Below are positions 43,221 to 51,539 of a DNA stretch of 64,000 nucleotides, in pieces (position 1 is the first letter of the stretch; each line of letters starts with the position of its first letter). Under the pieces are notes generated by a model. It had not been told where the DNA came from. It was given only the letters and a program-made list of their open reading frames with translations, and ran no database searches. Source of the DNA: Bacillota bacterium (GTDB lineage: Bacteria; Bacillota; Clostridia; Acetivibrionales; JAEZXR01); the NCBI GenBank assembly GCA_023419605.1, contig JAEZXR010000130.1, forward strand, positions 62,001-126,000, in the 5' to 3' direction. The translations under genes and the position numbers were made by a program.

Positions 43221-45110
43221 GTGGGGAAAGACCAGAAAGACAAAAAATTATTTGACAGGGTTAATTCACCGGAAGACATTAAGGATTTTTCTATAGAGCA
43301 GCTGGATACTCTGGGGCAGGAAATCAGGGAGTTTCTGATTGAAAATGTATCGATGACAGGGGGGCATCTGGCTTCCAATCTCGGGGTTGTCGAGCTTACC
43401 CTGGCGTTACACAAGGTGTTTTCCACACCCAAGGATAAAATTGTTTGGGATGTAGGACACCAATCTTATGTACATAAAATACTTACCGGTCGCAAGGAGA
43501 AATTTCATACTCTACGACAGTTCAATGGCATATCCGGGTTTCCAAAAGTAAAGGAAAGTCCCCATGACTGCTTTAATACCGGGCATAGCAGTACTTCCAT
43601 ATCGGCAGCGCTGGGGCTGGCCAAAGCCAGGGACATTAAAAAGGAAAATTATTCAGTGATTGCTGTTATTGGGGATGGGGCCCTGACAGGGGGGATGTCC
43701 TTTGAAGCACTGAATGATGCAGGACGGTCACCCAATAATTTTATCGTAATTCTAAATGATAATGAAATGTCCATTTCTAAGAATGTTGGCGGGTTGTCCA
43801 GCTACTTAAGCAAGATAAGGACGGAGCCGTTTTATTTTAAGGTGAAGGAAGACCTGGATATTATTCTGAGCAAGATTCCGGCGATCGGAAAAAGTGCGGT
43901 AAAGGCTCTTGACCGGGTTAAAGGAACTATAAAATATACTATTATGCCCGGTGTGATATTTGAGGAACTTGGTTTTAAGTACCTTGGGCCCATCGACGGA
44001 CATGATGCAGGCGAGTTGTGCAATGTTCTGACCAGGGCGAAAAATACAAAGGGCCCGGTTCTGGTGCACATCTGTACACAAAAGGGTAAGGGATATACCT
44101 TTGCAGAACAGAAGCCGCATCTTTTCCATGGTGTCTCACCTTTTGAGATTGAAACCGGCGAGGTTAAATCATCCGGCGGGCAAACCTATTCCGATGTGTT
44201 CGGTTCGGAATTGATACGGCTGGCGGAAAAAAAACGAGAGATCGTCGCAATTACGGCTGCGATGCCGAACGGGACCGGTATGGAGGGTTTTTCAAAAAAG
44301 TATCCCGACCGTTTTTTTGATGTAGGAATCGCAGAGCAGCATGCCGTCACTTTTGCTGCAGGCTTGGCTCAAAATGGCCTGATTCCTGTGGTAGCCATCT
44401 ACTCGTCGTTTTTACAAAGGGCCTATGACCAGATCATTCATGATGTGGCACTTCAGAACCTGCATGTGATTTTTGGTGTGGACCGGGCCGGAATTGTCGG
44501 AGAAGATGGAGAGACACATCAGGGGATTTATGATATATCCTTTTTAAACCATATACCGAATTTGGCGATTCTGGCTCCCGGAGATTATACAGAGTTCCGT
44601 AATATGCTTGATTTTGCGGTTTCAAAACAATGTGGCCCCGTAGCGATACGGTATCCCAGGGGAAAAGGGATCGAGAACTTATGCGAAGGAATGTCTGCAC
44701 CCGTTGCGGTGGGGAAGGGTATCCTTCTTCGCAGCGGAAATGATGTTACCATAGCCGCCGTTGGAGCGATGGTAGATACTGCTTTGAAAGTGGCGGAACA
44801 GCTTGAACAGGCAGGCGTTTCGGCAGAAGTTATCAATGCTCGTTTTATTAAACCCCTGGATGAAAAATTGATTTTGAACTCGGCCATCAGAACCAAACGG
44901 CTGGTTACTTTAGAGGATAATACCATTGCAGGAGGGTTTGGCAGTTCGGTTTTACTGGCTGCAAACAAAACGGGTAAAAGTGTTAAGGTACTGACGCTAG
45001 GGTATCCGGATGAGTTTATTGTCCACGGGACAAGAAATGAATTGATTGAAAAATACGGGATGGATGCAGTATCCATTTCAGCGGATATATTGAAGTGGTG
45101 GAACAGATAA
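43221..45110 (+). CDS. dxs: 1-deoxy-D-xylulose-5-phosphate synthase
   Basis: Thiamine-diphosphate enzyme of 629 residues, first step of the MEP isoprenoid pathway (pyruvate plus glyceraldehyde 3-phosphate). GGHLASNLGVVELT, HSSTSISAALG, GDGALTGGMSFEALND (TPP/Mg site) and the transketolase central block DVGIAEQHAVTFAAGLA are present. The GTG start has GAGGG 10 bases upstream. It supplies the precursors used by ispA upstream; the two genes flank OLE/oapA. Confidence 0.96.
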   Translation: MGKDQKDKKLFDRVNSPEDIKDFSIEQLDTLGQEIREFLIENVSMTGGHLASNLGVVELTLALHKVFSTPKDKIVWDVGHQSYVHKILTGRKEKFHTLRQFNGISGFPKVKESPHDCFNTGHSSTSISAALGLAKARDIKKENYSVIAVIGDGALTGGMSFEALNDAGRSPNNFIVILNDNEMSISKNVGGLSSYLSKIRTEPFYFKVKEDLDIILSKIPAIGKSAVKALDRVKGTIKYTIMPGVIFEELGFKYLGPIDGHDAGELCNVLTRAKNTKGPVLVHICTQKGKGYTFAEQKPHLFHGVSPFEIETGEVKSSGGQTYSDVFGSELIRLAEKKREIVAITAAMPNGTGMEGFSKKYPDRFFDVGIAEQHAVTFAAGLAQNGLIPVVAIYSSFLQRAYDQIIHDVALQNLHVIFGVDRAGIVGEDGETHQGIYDISFLNHIPNLAILAPGDYTEFRNMLDFAVSKQCGPVAIRYPRGKGIENLCEGMSAPVAVGKGILLRSGNDVTIAAVGAMVDTALKVAEQLEQAGVSAEVINARFIKPLDEKLILNSAIRTKRLVTLEDNTIAGGFGSSVLLAANKTGKSVKVLTLGYPDEFIVHGTRNELIEKYGMDAVSISADILKWWNR

Positions 45111-45172
45111 GGTTGAAAATTGTGATGAGTATTAAGTTAACATTTACCGGTTAAGGAGTTGAGGGTTTAAAA

Positions 45173-45979
45173 TTGGCAAAAGAACGTTTGGACGTTTTAT
45201 TAGTTGAAAAAGGTTTTTTTCAAAGCCGCGAGAAAGCCAGGGGTGCTATCATGGCGGGTGTGGTTTATGTGAATAATAGTAAGGAAGATAAACCCGGAAC
45301 CAAGTTTGGCAGCGATATTTCCATCGAGGTGAGGGAGAATGTGATGCCCTATGTCAGCCGGGGAGGCTTGAAGCTGGAGAAGGCCATGAAGGAATTCGGC
45401 ATACAGTTGGAGGGGAAGATCGCAATGGATATTGGAGCGTCTACAGGCGGTTTTACCGATTGTATGCTCCAAAATGGTGCTGTCAAGGTCTTTGCCGTTG
45501 ATGTCGGATATGGGCAATTGGCTTGGGAGCTCCGGAACGATCCAAGAGTGGTTTGTATGGAAAGAACCAATATCCGCTATGTTAAACCGGAGGATATCGG
45601 AGTATCTCCGGATTTTGCTTCGATTGATGTATCCTTTATTTCCTTGAAGAAGGTATTGCCCGTAGCAAAGGAGCTTACGGGTGAAAATGGCGAAATCGTT
45701 TGCCTTATCAAGCCGCAGTTCGAAGCAGGCCGGGAAAAGGTGGGGAAACATGGAGTCGTAAGAGAGCCGGAAACACATAAGGAAGTTATTGAAGCCATAA
45801 CGTCTTTTTCCATGGATCAGGGGTTATGTATTAAAGGGCTGAGCTTTTCACCCATCAAGGGTCCGGAAGGAAATATTGAATACCTGCTCTATTTGTCTAA
45901 ATCCAGACAGGAAATGAATCCTGATGCTGTAAAAACTCAAATTGAGAAAATCGTAGCAGAATCCCATAGCAATTTATAA
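45173..45979 (+). CDS. tlyA: TlyA-family rRNA 2'-O-methyltransferase
   Basis: A protein of 268 residues with an N-terminal S4 RNA-binding domain (about 1-60) and an FtsJ/RrmJ-like SAM methyltransferase domain (ALDIGASTGGFTDC-type motif near residue 85, here MDIGASTGGFTDCMLQNG). Mycobacterial TlyA methylates 16S and 23S rRNA; older annotations call it hemolysin. The TTG start has GAGG upstream. In many Firmicutes it is followed by nadK-argR-recN, but here cinA follows. Confidence 0.92.
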   Translation: MAKERLDVLLVEKGFFQSREKARGAIMAGVVYVNNSKEDKPGTKFGSDISIEVRENVMPYVSRGGLKLEKAMKEFGIQLEGKIAMDIGASTGGFTDCMLQNGAVKVFAVDVGYGQLAWELRNDPRVVCMERTNIRYVKPEDIGVSPDFASIDVSFISLKKVLPVAKELTGENGEIVCLIKPQFEAGREKVGKHGVVREPETHKEVIEAITSFSMDQGLCIKGLSFSPIKGPEGNIEYLLYLSKSRQEMNPDAVKTQIEKIVAESHSNL

Positions 45980-45992
45980 GGAAGAGTAATGC

Positions 45993-46027
45993 GCAAAATC
46001 AGAGATCGAATCGATCTCTGATTTTGC
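45993..46027 (+). other. Near-perfect hairpin between tlyA and cinA
   Basis: GCAAAATCAGAGATCGA (45993-46009) and its exact complement (46011-46027), one base apart, form at least a 15-bp stem. There is no T-run. It ends just before the cinA ribosome site and may act as a transcript-processing or partial termination element. Confidence 0.65.
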
Positions 46028-46047
46028 CGAATAAAGGAGTGTTGAAC

Positions 46048-47292
46048 ATGATTGCCGAAGTTTTAGCGGTGGGAACGGAACTTTTAATGGGGCAGATCGC
46101 CAATACCAACGCACAGTACATATCCAGCCGACTTCCGGAAGCGGGTATCGGCGTATACTATCATGGTGTTGTAGGGGATAACCCGCAGCGGCTGCGAGAG
46201 TGCCTTAACATCGCCCTGCACCGCTCCGACATTATTATTATGACGGGAGGCTTAGGACCTACCCAGGACGATCTTACCAAGGAGACGGTAGCACAGGCCT
46301 TTGGAAGGAAACTGGTACTGCATCAGGAAAGCATGGATAAGTTGAAGGCTTTTTTTGAAAGAGTCAATCGCCCAATGACGGAAAATAATATAAAACAAGC
46401 TTATTTTCCCGAGAACAGCACGATTATCACAAACAACAACGGTACTGCACCGGGGTGTCTTATAGAGGCGGAAGGAAAAGTGCTCATTATGCTTCCGGGG
46501 CCGCCTTCGGAAATGAAACCCATGTTTGAAGAGTTTGTGATGCCTTATTTCAAGGAAAAGCTGGATTACAAAATCGTTTCCCGGTTTCTTCGCATCTTCG
46601 GAATCGGAGAGTCTGCCATGGAGACCCAGCTCATCGATATGATCGAGAGCCAAGCCAATCCAACCATCGCTCCCTATGCAAAGGAAGGCGAGGTAACTCT
46701 GCGTGTTACAGCCCGATATGCCAAGGATGCATCAGGAGATGAACTGATTGAGCCTGTTATTGAGGAAATCAAAAGAAGGCTGGGAGATGCGGTATATTCA
46801 ACTCATGACGAGAACCTGGATGAAGTGGCGGCCAAGCTTTTGATGAAGAAAAATATAACAATAGCTCTGGCAGAGTCTTGTACAGGAGGTCTGATTGCTG
46901 GCAGGCTTACCGACATTCCCGGTATTTCCAGTATTCTGAATCGCGGATTTGTGACTTACAGTAATGAGGCCAAGATGGAAAACCTGGGAGTAAAGATGGA
47001 AACCCTCCAGTCCTTCGGCGCTGTCAGCAAAGAAACTGCTGAAGAAATGGCCGTAGGCGCTCGTCGTGTTTCCGGAACCCATATTGCAGTTTCTGTAACC
47101 GGTATTGCCGGACCTGGGGGCGGAACTGAAGAGAAACCGGTGGGTACAGTGTTCATAGCACTGGCAGATAGAAACGGCGTCCAAAGCAAAAAGCTTCAGC
47201 TCTGGGGCAATCGGAGCCGGATACGGAATATGACCGCACTCCATGTATTTGATATGATCCGTAGATGGGCATTACAGCAAGACAATGGATAG
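46048..47292 (+). CDS. cinA: CinA-family protein (nucleotide-damage/NMN deamidase type)
   Basis: A protein of 414 residues with an N-terminal molybdopterin-binding-like (MoCF/COG1058) domain (VLAVGTELLMGQIANTNAQY, MTGGLGPTQDD) and a C-terminal CinA/PncC domain (ALAESCTGGLIAGRLTDIPG, SVTGIAGPGGGTEEKPVGT). PncC-type domains deamidate NMN; the N-terminal domain can act as an ADP-ribose pyrophosphatase. The start at 46048 is fixed by AAAGGAG 8 bases upstream. It lies directly before recA, the classic cinA-recA pairing. Confidence 0.94.
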   Translation: MIAEVLAVGTELLMGQIANTNAQYISSRLPEAGIGVYYHGVVGDNPQRLRECLNIALHRSDIIIMTGGLGPTQDDLTKETVAQAFGRKLVLHQESMDKLKAFFERVNRPMTENNIKQAYFPENSTIITNNNGTAPGCLIEAEGKVLIMLPGPPSEMKPMFEEFVMPYFKEKLDYKIVSRFLRIFGIGESAMETQLIDMIESQANPTIAPYAKEGEVTLRVTARYAKDASGDELIEPVIEEIKRRLGDAVYSTHDENLDEVAAKLLMKKNITIALAESCTGGLIAGRLTDIPGISSILNRGFVTYSNEAKMENLGVKMETLQSFGAVSKETAEEMAVGARRVSGTHIAVSVTGIAGPGGGTEEKPVGTVFIALADRNGVQSKKLQLWGNRSRIRNMTALHVFDMIRRWALQQDNG

Positions 47293-47329
47293 CTCTGGAG
47301 AAAGTTGTAATAATTTATCTATAAAGGCA

Positions 47330-47358
47330 TTGACGAAACAAGCAAAGTAGTATATAAT
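47330..47358 (+). promoter_or_regulatory. recA promoter
   Basis: TTGACG, an ideal 17-base spacer and a perfect TATAAT. It lies 37 bases after the cinA stop codon and gives recA its own transcription start. Confidence 0.85.
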
Positions 47359-47360
47359 TA

Positions 47361-47372
47361 GAACATGTGTTC
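47361..47372. promoter_or_regulatory. LexA (DinR) SOS operator at recA
   Basis: GAACATGTGTTC matches the Gram-positive SOS box GAAC-N4-GTTC exactly. It sits two bases after the -10 box, where bound LexA would block transcription initiation. Confidence 0.88.
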
Positions 47373-47449
47373 GTTTTGCTGCATTACTATTGTTAAACAC
47401 CATACGGGTTACTATACACGAAGGAGGGAAGCCGTTACGGCGATTTAAA

Positions 47450-48511
47450 ATGGGAGATTTAGAAAAGAGAAAAGCGTTAGAGATGGCCCTGGGCCAGATA
47501 GAAAAGCAGTTTGGTAAAGGTGCTGTTATGAAATTGGGTGAAAACACCCAGATGAACATTGAGACCATTCCAACAGGAGCTTTGGGTCTTGATATAGCTC
47601 TAGGAGTAGGTGGCGTACCGAGAGGAAGAATTATTGAGATTTTTGGGCCGGAATCTTCCGGTAAAACGACTGTTGCTCTTCACATGGTGGCAGAAGCACA
47701 AAAGGCAGGAGGCGAAGCTGCGTTTATCGATGCAGAGCATGCTCTTGATCCTGTGTATGCAAGAAATCTGGGCGTAGATATTGATAATTTGATTGTTGCA
47801 CAGCCGGATACTGGAGAACAGGCGCTTGAAATTGCAGAAGCCCTGGTACGAAGCGGTGCCATAGACATTATTGTTGTTGACTCTGTTGCTGCTCTGGTTC
47901 CAAAGGCGGAAATCGATGGTGAAATGGGAGATTCCCATGTTGGTTTGCAGGCGCGACTCATGTCTCAAGCCATGAGAAAACTGTCTGGTGTTATTAACAA
48001 ATCAAAAACAACAGCTGTATTTATTAACCAATTGCGTGAAAAAGTTGGAGTTATGTTTGGAAACCCTGAGACTACGCCTGGCGGTAGAGCCCTCAAATTC
48101 TACGCTTCTGTCCGTTTGGATGTAAGAAGAATTGAATCCATCAAACAAGCCAATGAAGTAGTAGGAAACAGAACCAAGGTTAAAATCGTAAAGAACAAGG
48201 TAGCTCCACCATTCAAGGAAGCTGAGTTTGATATCATCTACGGTAAAGGAATTTCAAAAGAAGGTAACATTTTGGATGTAGCTGTAAACCTTGATATCGT
48301 TAATAAGAGCGGTGCATGGTTCTCCTACAACGGACAGAGAATCGGACAGGGAAGAGAAAATTCCAAGCAGTTCCTTAAGGAAAACCCTGAAATGGCAAGA
48401 GAAATTGAAATGAAGATTCGTGAAAATTATAATCAGGCCTTTATCAAGAGCATCGATGCCCATGTGCCGGATGACGAAGAGGACGAGTTGGAGATTTTGG
48501 ATGAAGTGTAA
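47450..48511 (+). CDS. recA: Recombinase RecA
   Basis: Homologous recombination and SOS coprotease, 353 residues. Walker A is GPESSGKTT, and the N-terminal ALEMALGQIEKQFGKGAVMK, INQLREKVGVMFGNPETTPG and acidic C-terminal tail (PDDEEDELEILDE) are typical. The start is set at the ATG at 47450, giving the usual N-terminus. The only strong ribosome-site-like sequence, AAGGAGGG (about 47420-47427), lies more than 20 bases upstream with no start codon at the right distance, so initiation is somewhat unusual. Regulation: consensus promoter with SOS box. Confidence 0.97.
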   Translation: MGDLEKRKALEMALGQIEKQFGKGAVMKLGENTQMNIETIPTGALGLDIALGVGGVPRGRIIEIFGPESSGKTTVALHMVAEAQKAGGEAAFIDAEHALDPVYARNLGVDIDNLIVAQPDTGEQALEIAEALVRSGAIDIIVVDSVAALVPKAEIDGEMGDSHVGLQARLMSQAMRKLSGVINKSKTTAVFINQLREKVGVMFGNPETTPGGRALKFYASVRLDVRRIESIKQANEVVGNRTKVKIVKNKVAPPFKEAEFDIIYGKGISKEGNILDVAVNLDIVNKSGAWFSYNGQRIGQGRENSKQFLKENPEMAREIEMKIRENYNQAFIKSIDAHVPDDEEDELEILDEV

Positions 48512-48586
48512 AAACTTTAATTGATCGTTGAAACTCAGGAAATCGGTTCAAAGTAAGAGGAAGATAAAAAACATGTAGAATAATTG

Positions 48587-48625
48587 CAAGCCTATGGTAT
48601 AATAACTGTAGGCTTGTATCTTTTT
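48587..48625 (+). terminator. Terminator after recA
   Basis: CAAGCCTA (48587-48594) pairs with TAGGCTTG (48609-48616), followed by TATCTTTTT. Some read-through could serve recX. Confidence 0.75.
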
Positions 48626-48668
48626 ATCACCACCTTTCAATTCCGGTTTCGATGAAGGAGGTATAAAA

Positions 48669-49280
48669 TTGCTTATAACATCCATCGAGAAAAGCGATAA
48701 AAACAAAGGTATGCTTCTTGTATACATAGATAATAGTTATGCGTTTTCTCTTCCAGAGGAGGATTACCTGCGGCTGGGGTTTTACGAAAGAAAAGAAATC
48801 TCTGAGGAGGAAATTCATTATGTAAAATACGATGTAAACCTCAGAGCTGCGAAAGCAGCAGGGGTTAAGTTCCTGGCGCTAAAACTCAGAACGGAAAAGG
48901 AAGTCAGAGAGAAGCTGGCAGGTCAGGGCTTTGCTGAAGAGATTATCGATAAAGTGGTTGAAGAACTGGAAACCTTGGGCTATATCAATGATCCGGAATA
49001 CACGGAAAAGTATATTCGCAGTAAATTAAAGCTCAAGCCAACGTCTAAGAGGATGCTCCTGTATGAATTAGAGAACAAGGGAATTCAAAAGGAGATGATC
49101 CTTTCAACGCTTGAAGGGTTTGAAGTGGATGAGCTTTCAGTTGCGGAGGCTCTTGTATTGAAAAAGTTTGCACGATATGACTTCAAAGAGGAAAAAACAA
49201 AGAAGAAAATCCAGGCATTTTTAGGGCAAAGAGGATTTGGATATGGAATAATAAATGAAATTCTAAGCAAACTAACTTAA
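48669..49280 (+). CDS. recX: RecA regulator RecX
   Basis: An all-helical protein of 203 residues made of three-helix repeats, which binds RecA filaments and modulates their activity. RTEKEVREKLAGQGF and ELETLGYINDPEYTEKYI are family blocks. The TTG start has AAGGAGG 8 bases upstream. It follows recA, as in many bacteria. Confidence 0.92.
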   Translation: MLITSIEKSDKNKGMLLVYIDNSYAFSLPEEDYLRLGFYERKEISEEEIHYVKYDVNLRAAKAAGVKFLALKLRTEKEVREKLAGQGFAEEIIDKVVEELETLGYINDPEYTEKYIRSKLKLKPTSKRMLLYELENKGIQKEMILSTLEGFEVDELSVAEALVLKKFARYDFKEEKTKKKIQAFLGQRGFGYGIINEILSKLT

Positions 49281-49387
49281 CCTATATACAATAGGACTGG
49301 TGACTGGTGATTTGGCGTTCGCATAGCCGAAGCTTTTGGGTCTATGTGAGTGCCGAATCAGCGAAGTTCCATTCTAAATTGTATAGG
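49281..49387. repeat. Copy A of the ~110-bp intergenic repeat
   Basis: Aligns with the copy at 3451-3566. Its ends are imperfect inverted repeats (CCTATATACAAT at 49281-49292 and ATTGTATAGG at 49378-49387). The core forms a 13-bp hairpin, 49314-49326 with 49342-49354, using three G-U pairs; the equivalent arms in the other copy differ in sequence but still pair. It lies between recX and the DedA gene. Confidence 0.6.
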
Positions 49388-49427
49388 GCGGCAGAAGGAA
49401 ATAGTATATCCAGAAAAGGAGAAACGG

Positions 49428-50063
49428 ATGGAACAATTTCTATTTGGCTTAATTCACTACGTTTTAGGGAAAAATGTGTTTCTAGTGTATGGCTTCTTCT
49501 TTATATCTTCGTTTTTACAAATGGTATTCCCTCCACATCCCGGAGATGTGATCCTTGTATTTCAGGGGTATCTTACCAGTATAAGTGATTCCTTTGCCAT
49601 TGTACCTGTTTTACTTACTAATCTGGTGGCGACTCTCACCGGGTCTGTTTGTATCTACAAATTGGGTTTCAAAAATGGCGACAGGGTTTTTGAGTACCGG
49701 ATTATTCAAAGGTATATACTTAAGAAGCACAAGGACAAAGCATCCAGGCTTTTTCAGAAATATGGCTATTTTGCTGTGCTGCTCAGCAAATTTATACCGG
49801 GTGTAAATGCAGTGATGATACTTTTTGCAGGAATTTTTAAGGTGCGTCCGAGACGGGTGTACTTATCCATCGCTGTATCTTCCCTTGCGCACCACTTGAT
49901 ATGCTTGCTGCTGGGGAGGTTTTTGGGATATAATATGGAAAACATCAAGAATATCCTGGCGACCTATAACAGCATAATTATTCTGTTTGTACTAAGTGCT
50001 GTTGTTGTCTACGGTGTTTACTATTTTATGCTTGGTAAACGTATCGGGCGTGATAAAATATAG
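49428..50063 (+). CDS. DedA-family (VTT domain) membrane protein
   Basis: A membrane protein of 211 residues with about five helices and the VTT/SNARE-associated domain (ENVFPPHPGD-type start, here MVFPPHPGDVILVFQGYL, and SKFIPGVNAVMILFAGIFKV). DedA proteins act in undecaprenyl-phosphate or phospholipid translocation and membrane homeostasis. The start at 49428 has AAAGGAG upstream; the frame extends 26 codons upstream into repeat A without support. Confidence 0.9.
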   Translation: MEQFLFGLIHYVLGKNVFLVYGFFFISSFLQMVFPPHPGDVILVFQGYLTSISDSFAIVPVLLTNLVATLTGSVCIYKLGFKNGDRVFEYRIIQRYILKKHKDKASRLFQKYGYFAVLLSKFIPGVNAVMILFAGIFKVRPRRVYLSIAVSSLAHHLICLLLGRFLGYNMENIKNILATYNSIIILFVLSAVVVYGVYYFMLGKRIGRDKI

Positions 50064-50084
50064 AGGTTTGGAGTTGAAGTAGCG

Positions 50085-50633
50085 TTGATTTGGGAAACGG
50101 AACGGTTGTTTCTACGAGTACTGAATGAATCTTGTGCGGAAGTAGTGCTGCAGTACTATAGCAGAAATAAGGAATTTTTGAAATCCTGGGAGCCTGTAAA
50201 GTCCGATGAATTCTACACCCTTGAGTTTCAGAGGGGAATTTTGAAACAGGAAATGGAAAATATCCAAAATGGGAAAGCCTTGCGCTTTTGGATTTTTAAG
50301 AAGTCTGAGCCTGATAAGGCCATAGGTGCCGTAGGTTTTAATAATATTATCCGGGGAGCCTTTGATTCCTGCCATCTCGGATACAAGCTGGATCAGAATG
50401 AGGTTAATAGGGGCTACATCTCCGAGGCTATCCGCAAAGGGATTGAAGTTATGTTTAATGAATATAAGCTCCACCGTATTGAGGCCAATATCATGCCTAG
50501 AAACAAAGCTTCTCTTCGGGTTGTTGAGAAACTGGGTTTTTATAATGAGGGTTTGGCTTATAAATATTTGAAAATTGCTGGGAAATGGGAAGATCATATC
50601 CATATGGTGCTGCGAAATGAGGCCATGGAATAG
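50085..50633 (+). CDS. GNAT-family N-acetyltransferase (RimJ/RimL-like)
   Basis: An acetyltransferase of 182 residues of the RimJ/RimL type (WETERLFLRVL start; LGYKLDQNEVNRGYISEAIR; NKASLRVVEKLGF, the acetyl-CoA-binding and C-terminal blocks). The substrate could be a ribosomal or other protein N-terminus; it is not readable. The TTG start lies 21 bases after the DedA gene, so the two may be co-transcribed. GGAG lies 11 bases upstream. Confidence 0.88.
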   Translation: MIWETERLFLRVLNESCAEVVLQYYSRNKEFLKSWEPVKSDEFYTLEFQRGILKQEMENIQNGKALRFWIFKKSEPDKAIGAVGFNNIIRGAFDSCHLGYKLDQNEVNRGYISEAIRKGIEVMFNEYKLHRIEANIMPRNKASLRVVEKLGFYNEGLAYKYLKIAGKWEDHIHMVLRNEAME

Positions 50634-50652
50634 CTATTATTTATAGTGTCTA

Positions 50653-50706
50653 AATGAAAGGAACGCGTCAACAGAAGTTACTGACTGTTGACGCGTTCCT
50701 TTCATT
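50653..50706 (+). terminator. Perfect 22-bp hairpin after the acetyltransferase gene
   Basis: Arms 50653-50674 and 50685-50706 are exact complements around a ten-base loop. The T content after the stem is low (ends CTTTCATT), so it may be a bidirectional or factor-assisted terminator. Confidence 0.65.
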
Positions 50707-50773
50707 ATAGTAAAATCTTAGTGACTAACCAAAAATTAGCAATTTATATATGACTACAGAGGAGCTGCTGAAA

Positions 50774-51391
50774 ATGGAAAATTTCAATGAACTTGCAATA
50801 ACGTGGGATAAAGAACCAAGAAGGGCGGAAAGAGCTGCTATTATTGCCGGGGAGATTATAAACAGCATACCGGAGATCTATCATAAAGCGGGTTTTGAAT
50901 ATGGATGCGGTACGGGACTTTTGAGTTTAAACCTGCGGAAGCATTTTAAAACAATTACCCTGGCTGACAGTTCGGAAGGGATGTTGGCAGTACTGGAGGA
51001 GAAAATAAATAACCAGGGAATTGAAAATATGAAAACGATGAAAATCGACCTTGTATCAGATCCTCTTCCGGGTGAAAAATACGATGTGGTCTATACACTG
51101 ATGACGCTGCATCATATTTTGGATACGGCTAAGATAGTAAAGGCTTTTCATGAAATTCTGACTCCAGCGAGTTACTTGTGCATTGCTGACCTGGAGGAGG
51201 AAGACGGAAGCTTTCACGGACCGGATTTTGAGGGACATAAAGGCTTTAATAGAGAAGCTTTAGCGGAACTACTCACGGAATGTGGTTTTACCGATGCCCA
51301 TAGCAGGATTTCCTATGTGATCAAAAGGAAGGATGAAAACGGAATAGAAAAAAACTATCCTCTAATTTTTATGGCAGCGCGAAAAGGATAA
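50774..51391 (+). CDS. Class I SAM-dependent methyltransferase
   Basis: A methyltransferase of 205 residues. Motif I is EYGCGTGLLSLNLRK (near residue 41), the acidic motif II is LADSSEGML, and YDVVYTLMTLHHI is the motif IV region. The substrate (small molecule or protein) is unknown. The start at 50774 has AGAGGAG 9 bases upstream; an ATG at 50750 is less well placed. It is a single gene. Confidence 0.88.
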   Translation: MENFNELAITWDKEPRRAERAAIIAGEIINSIPEIYHKAGFEYGCGTGLLSLNLRKHFKTITLADSSEGMLAVLEEKINNQGIENMKTMKIDLVSDPLPGEKYDVVYTLMTLHHILDTAKIVKAFHEILTPASYLCIADLEEEDGSFHGPDFEGHKGFNREALAELLTECGFTDAHSRISYVIKRKDENGIEKNYPLIFMAARKG

Positions 51392-51441
51392 AATTCCGGA
51401 AGTGGAGTCAGAGGAAGAGACGCAAACTATAATGAAGAGTG

Positions 51442-51485
51442 ATCCGGCTGTGGAAGAAGGAATCATGACTGCCGGATTATTTCTT
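51442..51485 (+). terminator. Weak hairpin terminator
   Basis: ATCCGGC (51442-51448) pairs with GCCGGAT (51471-51477) around a 22-base loop, followed by TATTTCTTT. Confidence 0.45.
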
Positions 51486-51539
51486 TATAAAGTGGCACTC
51501 TTAAGAAATTAGATGGATAGAAAACGGGGGTATGAGTAA

